The position numbers and the translations under genes are program-made. From CAXRDE01 sp964342365 (GTDB lineage: Bacteria; Cyanobacteriota; Sericytochromatia; UBA7694): DNA of 8,366 nucleotides. The DNA lies in contig CAYFGW010000220.1 in NCBI GenBank assembly GCA_964342365.1, positions 1 through 8,366 of the forward strand, given 5' to 3'. The notes beneath the pieces are model-generated. The model was not told the DNA's origin. It was given only the letters and a program-made list of their open reading frames with translations, and did not search any database. Shown piece by piece: positions 1 to 6,756 of this stretch; the first letter of the stretch is position 1, and every line of letters starts with the position of its first letter.

Positions 1-756
1 CGCTGGCCCGGACGCTTAAAGCGTCAGGTACAACAGCACTTACCCCAGAGCGATCTGGTGTTTATTCAAAACGGTCAACCCTTTCCCAAAAGGCTGTTAC
101 AGCCCTTTGATCTCCCCGTGGTGTATCTGGCCTCTGAATACGCGCTGGAGTCAGCTCTCCCTCTGTTAAAGCAGCGCCCCACTCAGGTGTTGGCTCACAG
201 TGAGCAGGTGATGGACTATTGCAAAGAGCAAAATATTTCAGTGCAGCGGGTGCATCACGCATATCATGCGGAGCATTATCACAAACAAGCCTTACCCTGG
301 CGCTATGAGGTCTGCTTTATCGGTAGTTTAAACGGACGTCGTCGCCAGTGGCTAAAGCCTTTTCAAGACGCTTTTGGAGAGCGCTTATTTGTGGGGGAAG
401 TCTGGAAACCAGCGGAAATCAATGCCCTGTACAATGCCTCAAAAGTCGTGCTCCATATTCACGCGGCGGAGCAAACTTACGTGCCCACCCGCTTTTTTGA
501 AGTGCTTCCCACCAACGGCTGCTTACTCATAGAAAATATGGCCCACAACAAAAGTGAGGACCTGTGTTTTAACGGATACGCGGAATTCGACACCCCGGAA
601 GCGGGGGTGGCCCTGGCCCGTCAACTCCTTCAGAACGAAAATCTGCGACAGTCCAAAGTGGCAGTGGCCCATGCACAAGCCCCCCACCACAGTTGGCAAG
701 GTCGTATGAAAACATACAGTGAAATTTTTGAAAGGATTGCCTCATGCACACCCTGA
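1..756 (+). CDS. CgeB-like glycosyltransferase, C-terminal part (5' end outside window)
   Basis: The reading frame is open from the first base, so the gene is 5'-truncated by the window; 251 residues are visible, ending in TGA at 754-756. Residue numbers here count from base 1. From about residue 104 (VCFIGSLNGRRR) to about 180 it matches the pattern of the 'glycosyl transferases group 1' C-terminal domain seen in CgeB and related proteins (Pfam Glyco_trans_1_2 type). The pattern is a FIGS strand, then LYNASKVVLHIH, then TRFFEVLPTNGCLLIEN. R164 and E167 of RFFE are the usual conserved pair, probably contacting a nucleotide-sugar donor (family knowledge). The preceding visible part would be the end of the N-terminal Rossmann half. 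It is a cytoplasmic soluble enzyme by appearance, with no membrane segment visible. Substrate is unknown. It overlaps the next gene by 13 bases, so the two are probably cotranscribed. The GTG at 58 is only an internal codon, not a convincing start. Confidence 0.82.
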   Translation, partial: RWPGRLKRQVQQHLPQSDLVFIQNGQPFPKRLLQPFDLPVVYLASEYALESALPLLKQRPTQVLAHSEQVMDYCKEQNISVQRVHHAYHAEHYHKQALPWRYEVCFIGSLNGRRRQWLKPFQDAFGERLFVGEVWKPAEINALYNASKVVLHIHAAEQTYVPTRFFEVLPTNGCLLIENMAHNKSEDLCFNGYAEFDTPEAGVALARQLLQNENLRQSKVAVAHAQAPHHSWQGRMKTYSEIFERIASCTP

Positions 757-1484
757 TCACCATTCCCTACAGTCATTACTGCGAAAGGGCCCGCTGGGCC
801 ATGGATTACTCTGGCCTCGACTACACAGAAGCCGGACACGCCCCCTTTTTTCACGCCTACTACAATCGTAAGGCCGGCGCAAAACGCACGGTGCCCAGTC
901 TGGTCACTCCCGAAGGCGTGCTCACGGATTCTGCGGATATTCTGGACTATGTGCACCGCTCCGGGGCCACCCTTTATCCGGAAGGTCAACGCGCCAATAT
1001 CAAAAGTTGGGAACACCTCTTTGACAGGCGCTTAGGAGTTCCAGCACGGGCCTGGGCCTATATTTACCTGAAAGACGCTCCGGAAGTGGTTCACGAACTT
1101 CTGGCTGGCGGTGACGCCCGTCAGTACAAAACCCTCAAACCCGTGGTGCCACAACTGGTTAAGCTTATTGCTAAAAACTACCGCGCCACCTCCGGGCGTC
1201 GCCAGTATCTGGAAAACCAACTGAACGCCATGCTGGATCAATGCGACCACGTGCTCCGTGACGGCCGCCGCTTTTTTTGCGGAGACACCTTTACCGCTGC
1301 GGATATTACCCTGTGTTCTCTGTTTGGCGTTCTTTTAAACCCACCTGAGTACGGCTACCCTTACCCGGCCACGGAAACGTTTCCGGAAGCCATGCAGAAG
1401 CAAATGGCCCTGTGGAGCGAGCGACCCACGGGACAATATATTTTGAACACCTACGCCACGCAGCGAAATCGCAAGGCCATATAG
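744..1484 (+). CDS. glutathione S-transferase family protein
   Basis: 246 residues, a normal to slightly long length for a two-domain GST. The N-terminal thioredoxin-like domain (about residues 1-75) shows YSHYCERARWAM, where S10 and C13 occupy the SPFC-type active-site turn; H11 replaces the usual proline. It also has the cis-proline segment TVPSLV (P51) and DSADILDYV (D62-S63), matching the glutathione gamma-glutamyl-binding E/D-S motif. The all-helical C-terminal domain contains CGDTFTAADITL (G180-D187), the usual N-capping box of GST helix 6. Such enzymes conjugate glutathione or act as thiol transferases or peroxidases in the cytoplasm; the substrate here is unknown. The ATG at 744 is preceded by AAAGGA (731-736) seven bases upstream, inside the end of the glycosyltransferase gene. 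This supports the start and translational coupling. A function tied to glycan synthesis is not implied by the overlap alone. Confidence 0.85.
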   Translation: MHTLITIPYSHYCERARWAMDYSGLDYTEAGHAPFFHAYYNRKAGAKRTVPSLVTPEGVLTDSADILDYVHRSGATLYPEGQRANIKSWEHLFDRRLGVPARAWAYIYLKDAPEVVHELLAGGDARQYKTLKPVVPQLVKLIAKNYRATSGRRQYLENQLNAMLDQCDHVLRDGRRFFCGDTFTAADITLCSLFGVLLNPPEYGYPYPATETFPEAMQKQMALWSERPTGQYILNTYATQRNRKAI

Positions 1485-1496
1485 CGCATACGCTAT
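1481..1496. repeat. 6-bp perfect inverted repeat at the GST gene end
   Basis: ATAGCG, a CATA loop, then CGCTAT form a perfect small hairpin that overlaps the GST stop codon and is followed by TTTGTT. It could be a weak terminator or part of an operator for the promoter just downstream. The stem is short and the T-run is interrupted, so neither role is certain. Confidence 0.45.
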
Positions 1497-1503
1497 TTGT
1501 TCC

Positions 1504-1534
1504 CCTATAATGCCTTATAACAAAATATAATAGG
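1504..1534 (+). promoter_or_regulatory. probable promoter region with two TATAAT hexamers inside an inverted repeat
   Basis: Perfect TATAAT sequences lie at 1506-1511 and 1526-1531, 20 bases apart, in the 59-base gap before the saccharopine-dehydrogenase-like gene. CCTATAAT (1504-1511) and ATAATAGG (1527-1534) are inverted copies matching at 7 of 8 positions, so the same bases could be a dimeric repressor site. No convincing TTGACA sits at 16-18 bases upstream of either hexamer. The assignment therefore rests on the -10 matches and AT-richness. AGGA at 1532-1535 is the likely ribosome binding site, eight bases before ATG 1544. Confidence 0.5.
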
Positions 1535-1543
1535 ATAAAATTC

Positions 1544-2674
1544 ATGACACAACAGATACACCACGTGCTGATCGCGGGCTCTGGTGGCATTGGCAGTGCC
1601 ACCGCTCTCTTGCTGCAGCAGGACTTGATAAATACCGAAGTTTATCTGGGAGACGCCTCAAAAGAAGCCGCGCTAAAAGCTGCTGAATGGGTCAAAGCCG
1701 GTTTCGACCACCCCGTACGGGTTCACGCTTTTCAAATGCCCTTAACCGGTACCAACGCAGAGTTTGACGAGATTCTCAAAAAAAGCGATATTTTACTGGA
1801 CTGCCTGCCCGGCAGCGAAGCCCCGCGCATGGCGCGATTGGCCAAACAGCATCAGCTTCACTACGCCAACGTCACTGAGTACGTCAAAGAAACCAACGAA
1901 ATTCTGGAGTTGGGCAAAGGCATTGAACAGGGCTTTATTCTTCAAACAGGCCTGGCCCCCGGCTTTATTAACGTCCTGGGCATGCAGTTGTATCAAGAAT
2001 TTTGCCAACAGCACAAGGTACAAAAGGCCGATACGGTCAAAATGCGCGTGGGGGCCCTCACCGATGAAGTGGTAGAACCTCACTATTACGGATTTACGTG
2101 GAGCAAAGTGGGTGTAGCCACCGAATACCTCAAACCCGCGGTGGTGGTCAGAGACGCTGAAAAAACGGAGCGTCCGTCGTTGACGGGAGTAGAAACCCTG
2201 GTGGTGGACGGAAAAACGTACGAAGAAGCCCTCACCTCTGGCGGCGTTTCGGATCTGCCCGAAGCGCTGGCGGGACAGGTCCGCCAACTGGACTATAAAA
2301 CCCTGCGCCATCCGGGACACTATGAATGGGTGAAAGACGCCATCGAAACGGAAGAACTGCACTCACCTGACGATTTACAGAACTACATGGAACAACATAT
2401 CGAAGACTACGAAGAGGATTTCGTGGTGATTTATGCCTCTGTAGAGGGAAAGGATGCCGAGGGTAACCCCCAGAAGCTGGAAAAGTCCTACGATATTAAA
2501 CCCTCTTATGTGGGAAAACACAAGCTCAGAGCCATTCAGTCCACCACAGCCGCAGGTTTAGCAGAATCGGCCCGTATGCTTTTAGAAGGCCATGTAAAAG
2601 GACCTATTTTGCAGAGTGACGTGGATCCCAAAGCATTTATGCAGGGACCCTTTGTGTCAGCCATTTACCGCTAA
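1544..2674 (+). CDS. saccharopine dehydrogenase-like oxidoreductase
   Basis: 376 residues, close to the usual length of bacterial saccharopine dehydrogenase-like (Lys9-type) proteins. The N-terminal Rossmann fold has GSGGIG at residues 12-17 for dinucleotide binding. An acidic D37 after the second strand (VYLGDAS) would suit NAD rather than NADP (inference). The segments LLDCLPGSEAP, LHYANVTEY and TGLAPGFINVLGM follow the conserved order of this family. The C-terminal part ends with TTAAGLAESARMLLEGHVKG, also typical. Family members act on lysine-pathway saccharopine, carboxynorspermidine or homospermidine, and many remain unassigned. The sequence does not settle which reaction applies here, and no lysine or polyamine gene is adjacent. 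The start has AGGA at 1532-1535. It probably leads a transcription unit with the TPR/glycosyltransferase gene 45 bases downstream. Its last three sense codons and stop lie in the first copy of a 23-bp tandem duplication. Confidence 0.85.
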   Translation: MTQQIHHVLIAGSGGIGSATALLLQQDLINTEVYLGDASKEAALKAAEWVKAGFDHPVRVHAFQMPLTGTNAEFDEILKKSDILLDCLPGSEAPRMARLAKQHQLHYANVTEYVKETNEILELGKGIEQGFILQTGLAPGFINVLGMQLYQEFCQQHKVQKADTVKMRVGALTDEVVEPHYYGFTWSKVGVATEYLKPAVVVRDAEKTERPSLTGVETLVVDGKTYEEALTSGGVSDLPEALAGQVRQLDYKTLRHPGHYEWVKDAIETEELHSPDDLQNYMEQHIEDYEEDFVVIYASVEGKDAEGNPQKLEKSYDIKPSYVGKHKLRAIQSTTAAGLAESARMLLEGHVKGPILQSDVDPKAFMQGPFVSAIYR

Positions 2675-2707
2675 CTCGCGCAGACATTTACCGCTAACTC
2701 GCGCAGA
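2662..2707. repeat. exact 23-bp tandem duplication spanning a stop codon
   Basis: Two identical 23-base copies lie head to tail at 2662-2684 and 2685-2707, each beginning CATTTACCGC and ending CGCGCAGA. The first copy holds the final codons and TAA (2672-2674) of the oxidoreductase gene. The second is an untranslated copy just before the ribosome binding site of the next gene. The duplication leaves both proteins intact and lengthens the gap between them from 22 to 45 bases. Confidence 0.97.
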
Positions 2708-2719
2708 AAGAGGAAGAAT

Positions 2720-5700
2720 ATGTCCCTTAGTATCTTATGGATTCATGGTGCCGATACCCCCCCTTCGTCAGATTTACTGACGATTGAAGGCGTTTCGGTC
2801 ACTTCCGAGGCCTATAACCCTGAGGGGCTTCTTCCTTTTTTCAAACGGGCACAGCAACAGGCCCGTGATACAAAAACTCCGTGTTTGCTGCTGTTTGAAG
2901 GGGAGTCTCTGGACATCGACACCTTAAAAAACGCTTTGCAAAACCCCGGGAGTTCAACGGTACAGGCCTGGGTGGCTCACCCGGAGCACAGTGAGCTAAG
3001 CCCACGCCTGTTTTTTCCTGATAGCACAGCAACCCCTGAGGGACAACGCTTTATCAGTATTTCAGACATCACCGCCCCCCAACTGAGTATAAAGGCACGA
3101 GACTGCGTCTATACCACCCACTTTACTGCCCACGGCGAAAGCCCCGATCTGGTGTTTTACCGAAGTTTCAAACACTTTAAGGCCCTTGAAGACGCGCAGG
3201 CGCTGTCGGGTTTTAAACAACTTCTGGTAGAAACCCCGGGGACTAATTTTTGGCATCAGTTGGGTGTGGTTATGTATCTTAAAACCCTGTGGGAGAGTCA
3301 ACAGCACCAGTTTGCCTTTGAAGAATTAGAGCGTTTGCGCAAGGCCGAGCAAGGTCTTGAGCGCTTCCCTGCCCTGTGGATATTGCGGGGGGTCATTGCC
3401 CAGCAATTCCAGGCAGTAGACATGGCCTTTGAATGCTTTGATATGGCCATGGAGCTACCCCAACGAGAAGATTTCAAAGCCCACCATTATTTTATTGAAA
3501 CCGCGGATCTTACCTGGAAGCCCCTCTTAGGAAGCGGTGAACTGGCCCTCAAAGAAGGCATGTATTTGAAGGCTGCTCGCCTGTTCAAGCAGACGGCCCA
3601 CTATTTGCCCGACCATGATTACGTATTGGGAGGCTGGCTCCAGAGCGCCTTTTTGACCCAAAAGTATGATGAAGCGCAAGAAATTCTGGCCAGAAAACCA
3701 GTGCTACGCGGCATTTCAGACACTGCCCGTAGCAGCCTGAAACTCTTTTTTGAAGCCCGTGAAGGAAAATTTGATGCCGAATCATTGACGGCACTTATTC
3801 AACATGATGTGAGCCAGGACGCCTTTGCCCTGTCGATCTGGACTGAGCTGGCGGTCACCTGCCTCAAACAAAAGCAAAGTGCCCTGGCGCGGCCGTTCTT
3901 TTTACAAGTCCTTCGCTTTCAGCCCGACCAGGTGATGCTCTGGCACAATCTCGCCTACAGCTATTTTGAAGAAAACAATTACACAAAAGCCGAAAAATAT
4001 TATCGCCAGGCCCTGAACGTGACGCCTCACTATCCGAGCAGTCAGTTGGATCTGGCAAAAACGCTGGTGATGCAAAATCGAGTGGGAGAGGCCATAGAGA
4101 CATTAAAAGACTTGCTGAAAGTGCATCCTCGCTTTCAGGAGGCTCGAAAGGCATTGCAAAACCTGAGTGAACAACATATGCCGCCGGCTCCGGCAGAGTC
4201 TCCGGTACTGAGTGCCCCCTTCGTATTTGCCTTTCCCTTTGATGCCTCGTCCCCCTGGTCCGGGGGGCTGGATTTGCTAATGAAAGCCTATTATGAAGAG
4301 TTTGTACCCTCCGACAATACGGTATTGGCTCTGCCCTTTGGCACGGAAGCAGCTCCGCAGATGGTGCATGAGGCCCGCAGCTGGGCCATGGAAAATATGC
4401 AGGAAGCGCTCCTGCCTCCGGTGGTGCTTCTCGAAGAAGCGCTACCCATGATCCCCGGTTTTGGCGCCTGGGTGATCCCCTGGCGAGAATCCCCCACGGA
4501 CAAAACAATAGAAGCATTGGCGCGCCAGAATTATCCCGTGATGGCTCCTGAGCCCGCGGGCGTATTAAAGGCCCACTGGCAGTTGGATCTGCAGCAACAG
4601 CGGGGCTGGAAGGAAGTGGGCCTGGAATCCCTGCGTTTAGAGATGCGCCGCTTGCTACAACATAGCCGTCAAGCGGGCCCACAAACCTTTGAAACCCTGT
4701 CCACCCACGCACTGCTTCACGAAGGTCACCCGGACCCGGACGCAGAACCAGACCTCGATACGCCCCCTGAACACCGTGCAAAAACCCGGACTGTGGACAG
4801 CGCAGAATTACGCAAGACCACCCCGTCTCTGGGCGTGTGTATGATCGTTAAAAACGAAGAACAGGTGCTTTCACAAGCTCTGGACAGCATAACAAAAGAA
4901 GCGGAAGAAGTGGTGGTCATGGATACAGGCTCCACGGATCAGACACTAACTATTCTGGCAGATTACGCGCAGCGTTATCCTCATGTGCGCTACGCGGAAA
5001 TCCCCTGGAACGACGATTTTTCCGCCGCCCGCAACGCGGCTTTTGCCAAAGCCACCACCGACTGGGTGCTGTTTCTGGACGCCGATGAATACGTAAAACC
5101 GGACTTTATTCCCCGGCTGCGGCTAGAGCTCAACCAGCATGACACCGACGCCTATTGTTTCAAGGTGCTTTCTGTCTTAGAAAATGGAGACATTGATCCC
5201 CACACGTCTCTGGGAGGCGTTCCCCGGCTGTTTCAAAATACGGGGGCTTACCGTTTTGAAGGACGCATTCACGAAGTGGTTTACCACGAAGAACGAGAAA
5301 CCCTGCGCTACGTTTACCCCAAACATTTGCCGATTTATCATGTGGGGTATCGTCCGGCAGTGGTCGAAGAGAAACAAAAAAGTACCCGTGATCGTGAATT
5401 GATGGAAAACGCCATTGCTGAAGCTCCGGAATCCCGCAGCAGCAAAAGACTCTACGGGATTCTGGCTCAGGATTATTTAAACGCCGGTAATTTTGAACGG
5501 GCCCGGCATTACTTAGAAGCCGGACTGGCTTTGAACCACGACGATCAACAAATCAAAGAAACCCTCTTTTATAAACTGCAGTCCCTGCGGGCTGAACAGG
5601 GTCAACTGAAAGAAGCTCTTGCGGCCATGGAGCAGGTCTCTGAAACCCGCCATGACGCCCGCTTTTTGCTGCTATGGGGACAGTTGCTCAATCGTGGAGA

Positions 5701-5953
5701 ACAGTGGTCAGCGGCCTATGGACGCTTTCAGGACGCTCTGGAGCAATGGTATACCGAGGTGGAGAAGCCAGATCCTCTGGAGCTGCGTCCCAACCTGGAG
5801 AGCATTCTTGAGGAACTGATCGATGTTACCTCTCTTCTAGAAAAGCACCCGGATCATCTACATTATCTGGAACGCTATTTAAAACGGCACCCCCAGCCAG
5901 ATTCACGGCTATGGAAGCGTTACCGTCAGCTCACAGCCCTTGCCACAGATTGA
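2720..5953 (+). CDS. multidomain TPR / family 2 glycosyltransferase
   Basis: 1077 residues; AGAGGA (2709-2714) lies five bases before the ATG. The clear catalytic part is a GT2 (GT-A fold) domain from about residue 703. It begins SLGVCMIVKNEE, followed by DTGSTD at 735-740, DDFSAARN at 765-772 and the metal-binding DxD in DADEY at 787-791. PRLF and RFEGRIHE follow further on. This resembles SunS-like and other TPR-linked GT2 proteins that transfer sugars in the cytoplasm (family knowledge). TPR-like helices occupy about 200-350, a stronger set runs 385-480 (for example LWHNLAYSYFEENNYTKAEKYY), and another set follows the catalytic domain (about 905-1010). Residues about 30-165 look like a decayed GT2, and about 495-650 like a decayed GT-B C-terminal half, both by inference. 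A Pro/Asp-rich linker (about 665-700) precedes the active domain. No signal peptide or membrane segment is visible. The acceptor is unknown; protein or cell-surface glycan modification is plausible. Confidence 0.85.
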   Translation: MSLSILWIHGADTPPSSDLLTIEGVSVTSEAYNPEGLLPFFKRAQQQARDTKTPCLLLFEGESLDIDTLKNALQNPGSSTVQAWVAHPEHSELSPRLFFPDSTATPEGQRFISISDITAPQLSIKARDCVYTTHFTAHGESPDLVFYRSFKHFKALEDAQALSGFKQLLVETPGTNFWHQLGVVMYLKTLWESQQHQFAFEELERLRKAEQGLERFPALWILRGVIAQQFQAVDMAFECFDMAMELPQREDFKAHHYFIETADLTWKPLLGSGELALKEGMYLKAARLFKQTAHYLPDHDYVLGGWLQSAFLTQKYDEAQEILARKPVLRGISDTARSSLKLFFEAREGKFDAESLTALIQHDVSQDAFALSIWTELAVTCLKQKQSALARPFFLQVLRFQPDQVMLWHNLAYSYFEENNYTKAEKYYRQALNVTPHYPSSQLDLAKTLVMQNRVGEAIETLKDLLKVHPRFQEARKALQNLSEQHMPPAPAESPVLSAPFVFAFPFDASSPWSGGLDLLMKAYYEEFVPSDNTVLALPFGTEAAPQMVHEARSWAMENMQEALLPPVVLLEEALPMIPGFGAWVIPWRESPTDKTIEALARQNYPVMAPEPAGVLKAHWQLDLQQQRGWKEVGLESLRLEMRRLLQHSRQAGPQTFETLSTHALLHEGHPDPDAEPDLDTPPEHRAKTRTVDSAELRKTTPSLGVCMIVKNEEQVLSQALDSITKEAEEVVVMDTGSTDQTLTILADYAQRYPHVRYAEIPWNDDFSAARNAAFAKATTDWVLFLDADEYVKPDFIPRLRLELNQHDTDAYCFKVLSVLENGDIDPHTSLGGVPRLFQNTGAYRFEGRIHEVVYHEERETLRYVYPKHLPIYHVGYRPAVVEEKQKSTRDRELMENAIAEAPESRSSKRLYGILAQDYLNAGNFERARHYLEAGLALNHDDQQIKETLFYKLQSLRAEQGQLKEALAAMEQVSETRHDARFLLLWGQLLNRGEQWSAAYGRFQDALEQWYTEVEKPDPLELRPNLESILEELIDVTSLLEKHPDHLHYLERYLKRHPQPDSRLWKRYRQLTALATD

Positions 5954-5989
5954 GCCCGTCTTTTAAAATAAGAAAAAGGAGGGCTTTTT
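5954..5989 (+). terminator. terminator-like hairpin overlapping the next gene's Shine-Dalgarno
   Basis: GCCCGTCTTTT (5954-5964) can pair with AAAAGGAGGGC (5974-5984) across a nine-base loop. Ten of eleven positions pair, counting one G-T wobble; one is a G-A mismatch. Five T residues (5985-5989) follow directly. This is the form of an intrinsic terminator right after the stop of the glycosyltransferase gene. The 3' arm contains the strong AAGGAGG ribosome binding site of the gene starting at 5990, so the same hairpin could hide that site. A competing smaller hairpin, AAAAAG / CTTTTT with GAGGG in its loop, would expose it. Either role is an inference. Confidence 0.5.
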
Positions 5990-6523
5990 ATGAATATTCG
6001 TCCCACCATGCCCGGTATGAATACGGCCCCCGTGCAGGGCCCACAGCGAGCGACCGCCAAACCCGATGCCAAACCTGCTGAAGCCCCCAAAGCTCCGCAG
6101 GAAGACACACCTGCCATTGCTCAGGATGAAGACAAAACCCAGAAGTTTGAAGAGAACGATATGGTGGTCAACGCCTTTGAAGAAGGCGTGCTGGAAGTAG
6201 AAGAAGCCGAAGAACCGGAAGACATTGAAGAAGTAGACAGTCTCGAAGAAGCGGAAGAGGTGGAAGAGGCCGACGAATTAGAGGAAGCGGAAGAGGTCGA
6301 AGAAGCTGAGGAAGTGGAAGAGGCCGAGGAAACCGAAGAAACGGACGAGGCCGAAGAAACCGAAGAAGAAGGCGGTGGTGTCGAGGGCTATGATGCCGAA
6401 GAAGGCTCCAGTGCAGAAGCAGAACGGCCTCGTATCAATGTGGAAGCCTTACTGGCTCTGGTCCCCGAAATCAACGACATTTCCCGTTACCGCCTGGAAG
6501 AAACCTGGGCACTCTTTAAATAA
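5990..6523 (+). CDS. acidic hypothetical protein with Glu-rich hexad repeats
   Basis: 177 residues, not a family I recognise. Start support is excellent: AAGGAGG (5976-5982) lies seven bases before the ATG. The protein has three parts. Residues 1-50 are Pro/Ala/Lys/Gln-rich and probably disordered. Residues 71-127 are nearly all Glu with Ala, Val or Thr, arranged as nine six-residue units of the form EEAEEV with one three-residue interruption (DSL, 83-85). Residues 148-177 (beginning RINVEALLALVPEI, ending WALFK) look like a short ordered module. There is no signal peptide or transmembrane segment. The net charge must be extremely negative. Possible roles are a long acidic helix or stalk, a binder of basic proteins or cations, or a disordered spacer; none is demonstrated. 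It follows the glycosyltransferase gene by 36 bases and may be partly uncoupled from it by a terminator-like hairpin. Confidence 0.8.
   Translation: MNIRPTMPGMNTAPVQGPQRATAKPDAKPAEAPKAPQEDTPAIAQDEDKTQKFEENDMVVNAFEEGVLEVEEAEEPEDIEEVDSLEEAEEVEEADELEEAEEVEEAEEVEEAEETEETDEAEETEEEGGGVEGYDAEEGSSAEAERPRINVEALLALVPEINDISRYRLEETWALFK
6200..6370 (+). repeat. hexapeptide-coding repeat tract (EEAEEV-type)
   Basis: This tract encodes residues 71-127 of the acidic protein: EEAEEP, EDIEEV, a DSL break, then EEAEEV, EEADEL, EEAEEV, EEAEEV, EEAEET, EETDEA and EETEEE. At DNA level 6245-6280 and 6281-6316 are a diverged 36-base pair of copies. Most differences fall at third codon positions, with mixed GAA/GAG and GCC/GCG/GCT. 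Confidence 0.85.
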
Positions 6524-6570
6524 CCTGCCGCGAATCTTTTTGTTTATGCTACTCATCTGAAAAAGCGGTA

Positions 6571-6579
6571 TGCTATACT
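6571..6579 (+). promoter_or_regulatory. extended -10 promoter for tRNA-Ser
   Basis: TGCTATACT is a TG-N-TATACT extended -10 element 29 bases before the mature tRNA 5' end. A good -35 is not seen at the expected distance (ACTCAT at 6551-6556 is weak), which fits an extended -10 type. A short leader would follow, containing a five-pair hairpin, GCCTG (6587-6591) with CGGGC (6596-6600) around a TTTT loop, which would be removed by 5' processing. Apart from this, the 6524-6608 gap shows nothing else clear. Confidence 0.6.
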
Positions 6580-6608
6580 TGTGCACGCCTGTTTTCGGGC
6601 AAAACCAC

Positions 6609-6698
6609 GGGCAGATGTGAGAGTGGTTGATTCAGCAGACCTGGAAAGTCTGTAAACGGTGATGAGCTGTTTCGAGGGTTCGAATCCCTCTCTGCCCG
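6609..6698 (+). tRNA. tRNA-Ser, anticodon GGA
   Basis: A complete 90-base class II tRNA. The acceptor GGGCAGA (6609-6615) pairs perfectly with TCTGCCC (6691-6697), followed by discriminator G at 6698 as expected for serine. The D stem is TGA (6618-6620) with TCA (6632-6634), and the loop carries GG at 6625-6626. The anticodon stem CAGAC/GTCTG encloses CTGGAAA, with anticodon GGA at 6643-6645, reading UCC and UCU. The long variable arm AAACGG (6654-6659) with CTGTTT (6667-6672) is the serine-tRNA hallmark. The T arm is GAGGG, TTCGAAT, CCCTC. The 3' CCA is not encoded (CTA follows), so a CCA-adding enzyme is required. Confidence 0.97.
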
Positions 6699-6712
6699 CT
6701 ACAATTTCTATC

Positions 6713-6741
6713 AAAAGCTTCCAGACTTCTGGAGGCTTTTT
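6713..6741 (+). terminator. intrinsic terminator after tRNA-Ser
   Basis: AAAAGCTTCCAGA (6713-6725) pairs with TCTGGAGGCTTTT (6728-6740) over all 13 positions, with one G-T wobble, around a minimal turn, ending in a run of five T. The flanking A-run means it could also work on the minus strand. It lies 15 bases before the next start codon. Confidence 0.9.
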
Positions 6742-6756
6742 GAGTAAAGGCAGGCT

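Noticed and set aside
58..60. GTG as start of the first gene
   Set aside because: The same frame is open back to base 1 with sensible residues, there is no ribosome binding site before the GTG, and the CgeB-like domain needs an N-terminal half that lies upstream.
630..1016. 128-codon open frame on the minus strand
   Set aside because: It spans the overlap of two well-supported + strand genes and shows no recognisable motif.
1793..2362. 189-codon open frame on the minus strand
   Set aside because: It is antisense to the saccharopine-dehydrogenase-like gene, whose family motifs are clear on the + strand. It has no recognisable domain of its own.
3864..4781. 305-codon open frame on the minus strand
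   Set aside because: It lies wholly inside the glycosyltransferase gene, which has recognisable domains on the + strand. The minus product is rich in Pro, Arg, Gly and Ser with no family pattern, as expected of a shadow frame.
6200..6370. CRISPR-like or satellite repeat
   Set aside because: The repetition is in-frame, encodes a continuous acidic peptide, has no unique spacers, and varies mainly at third codon positions.
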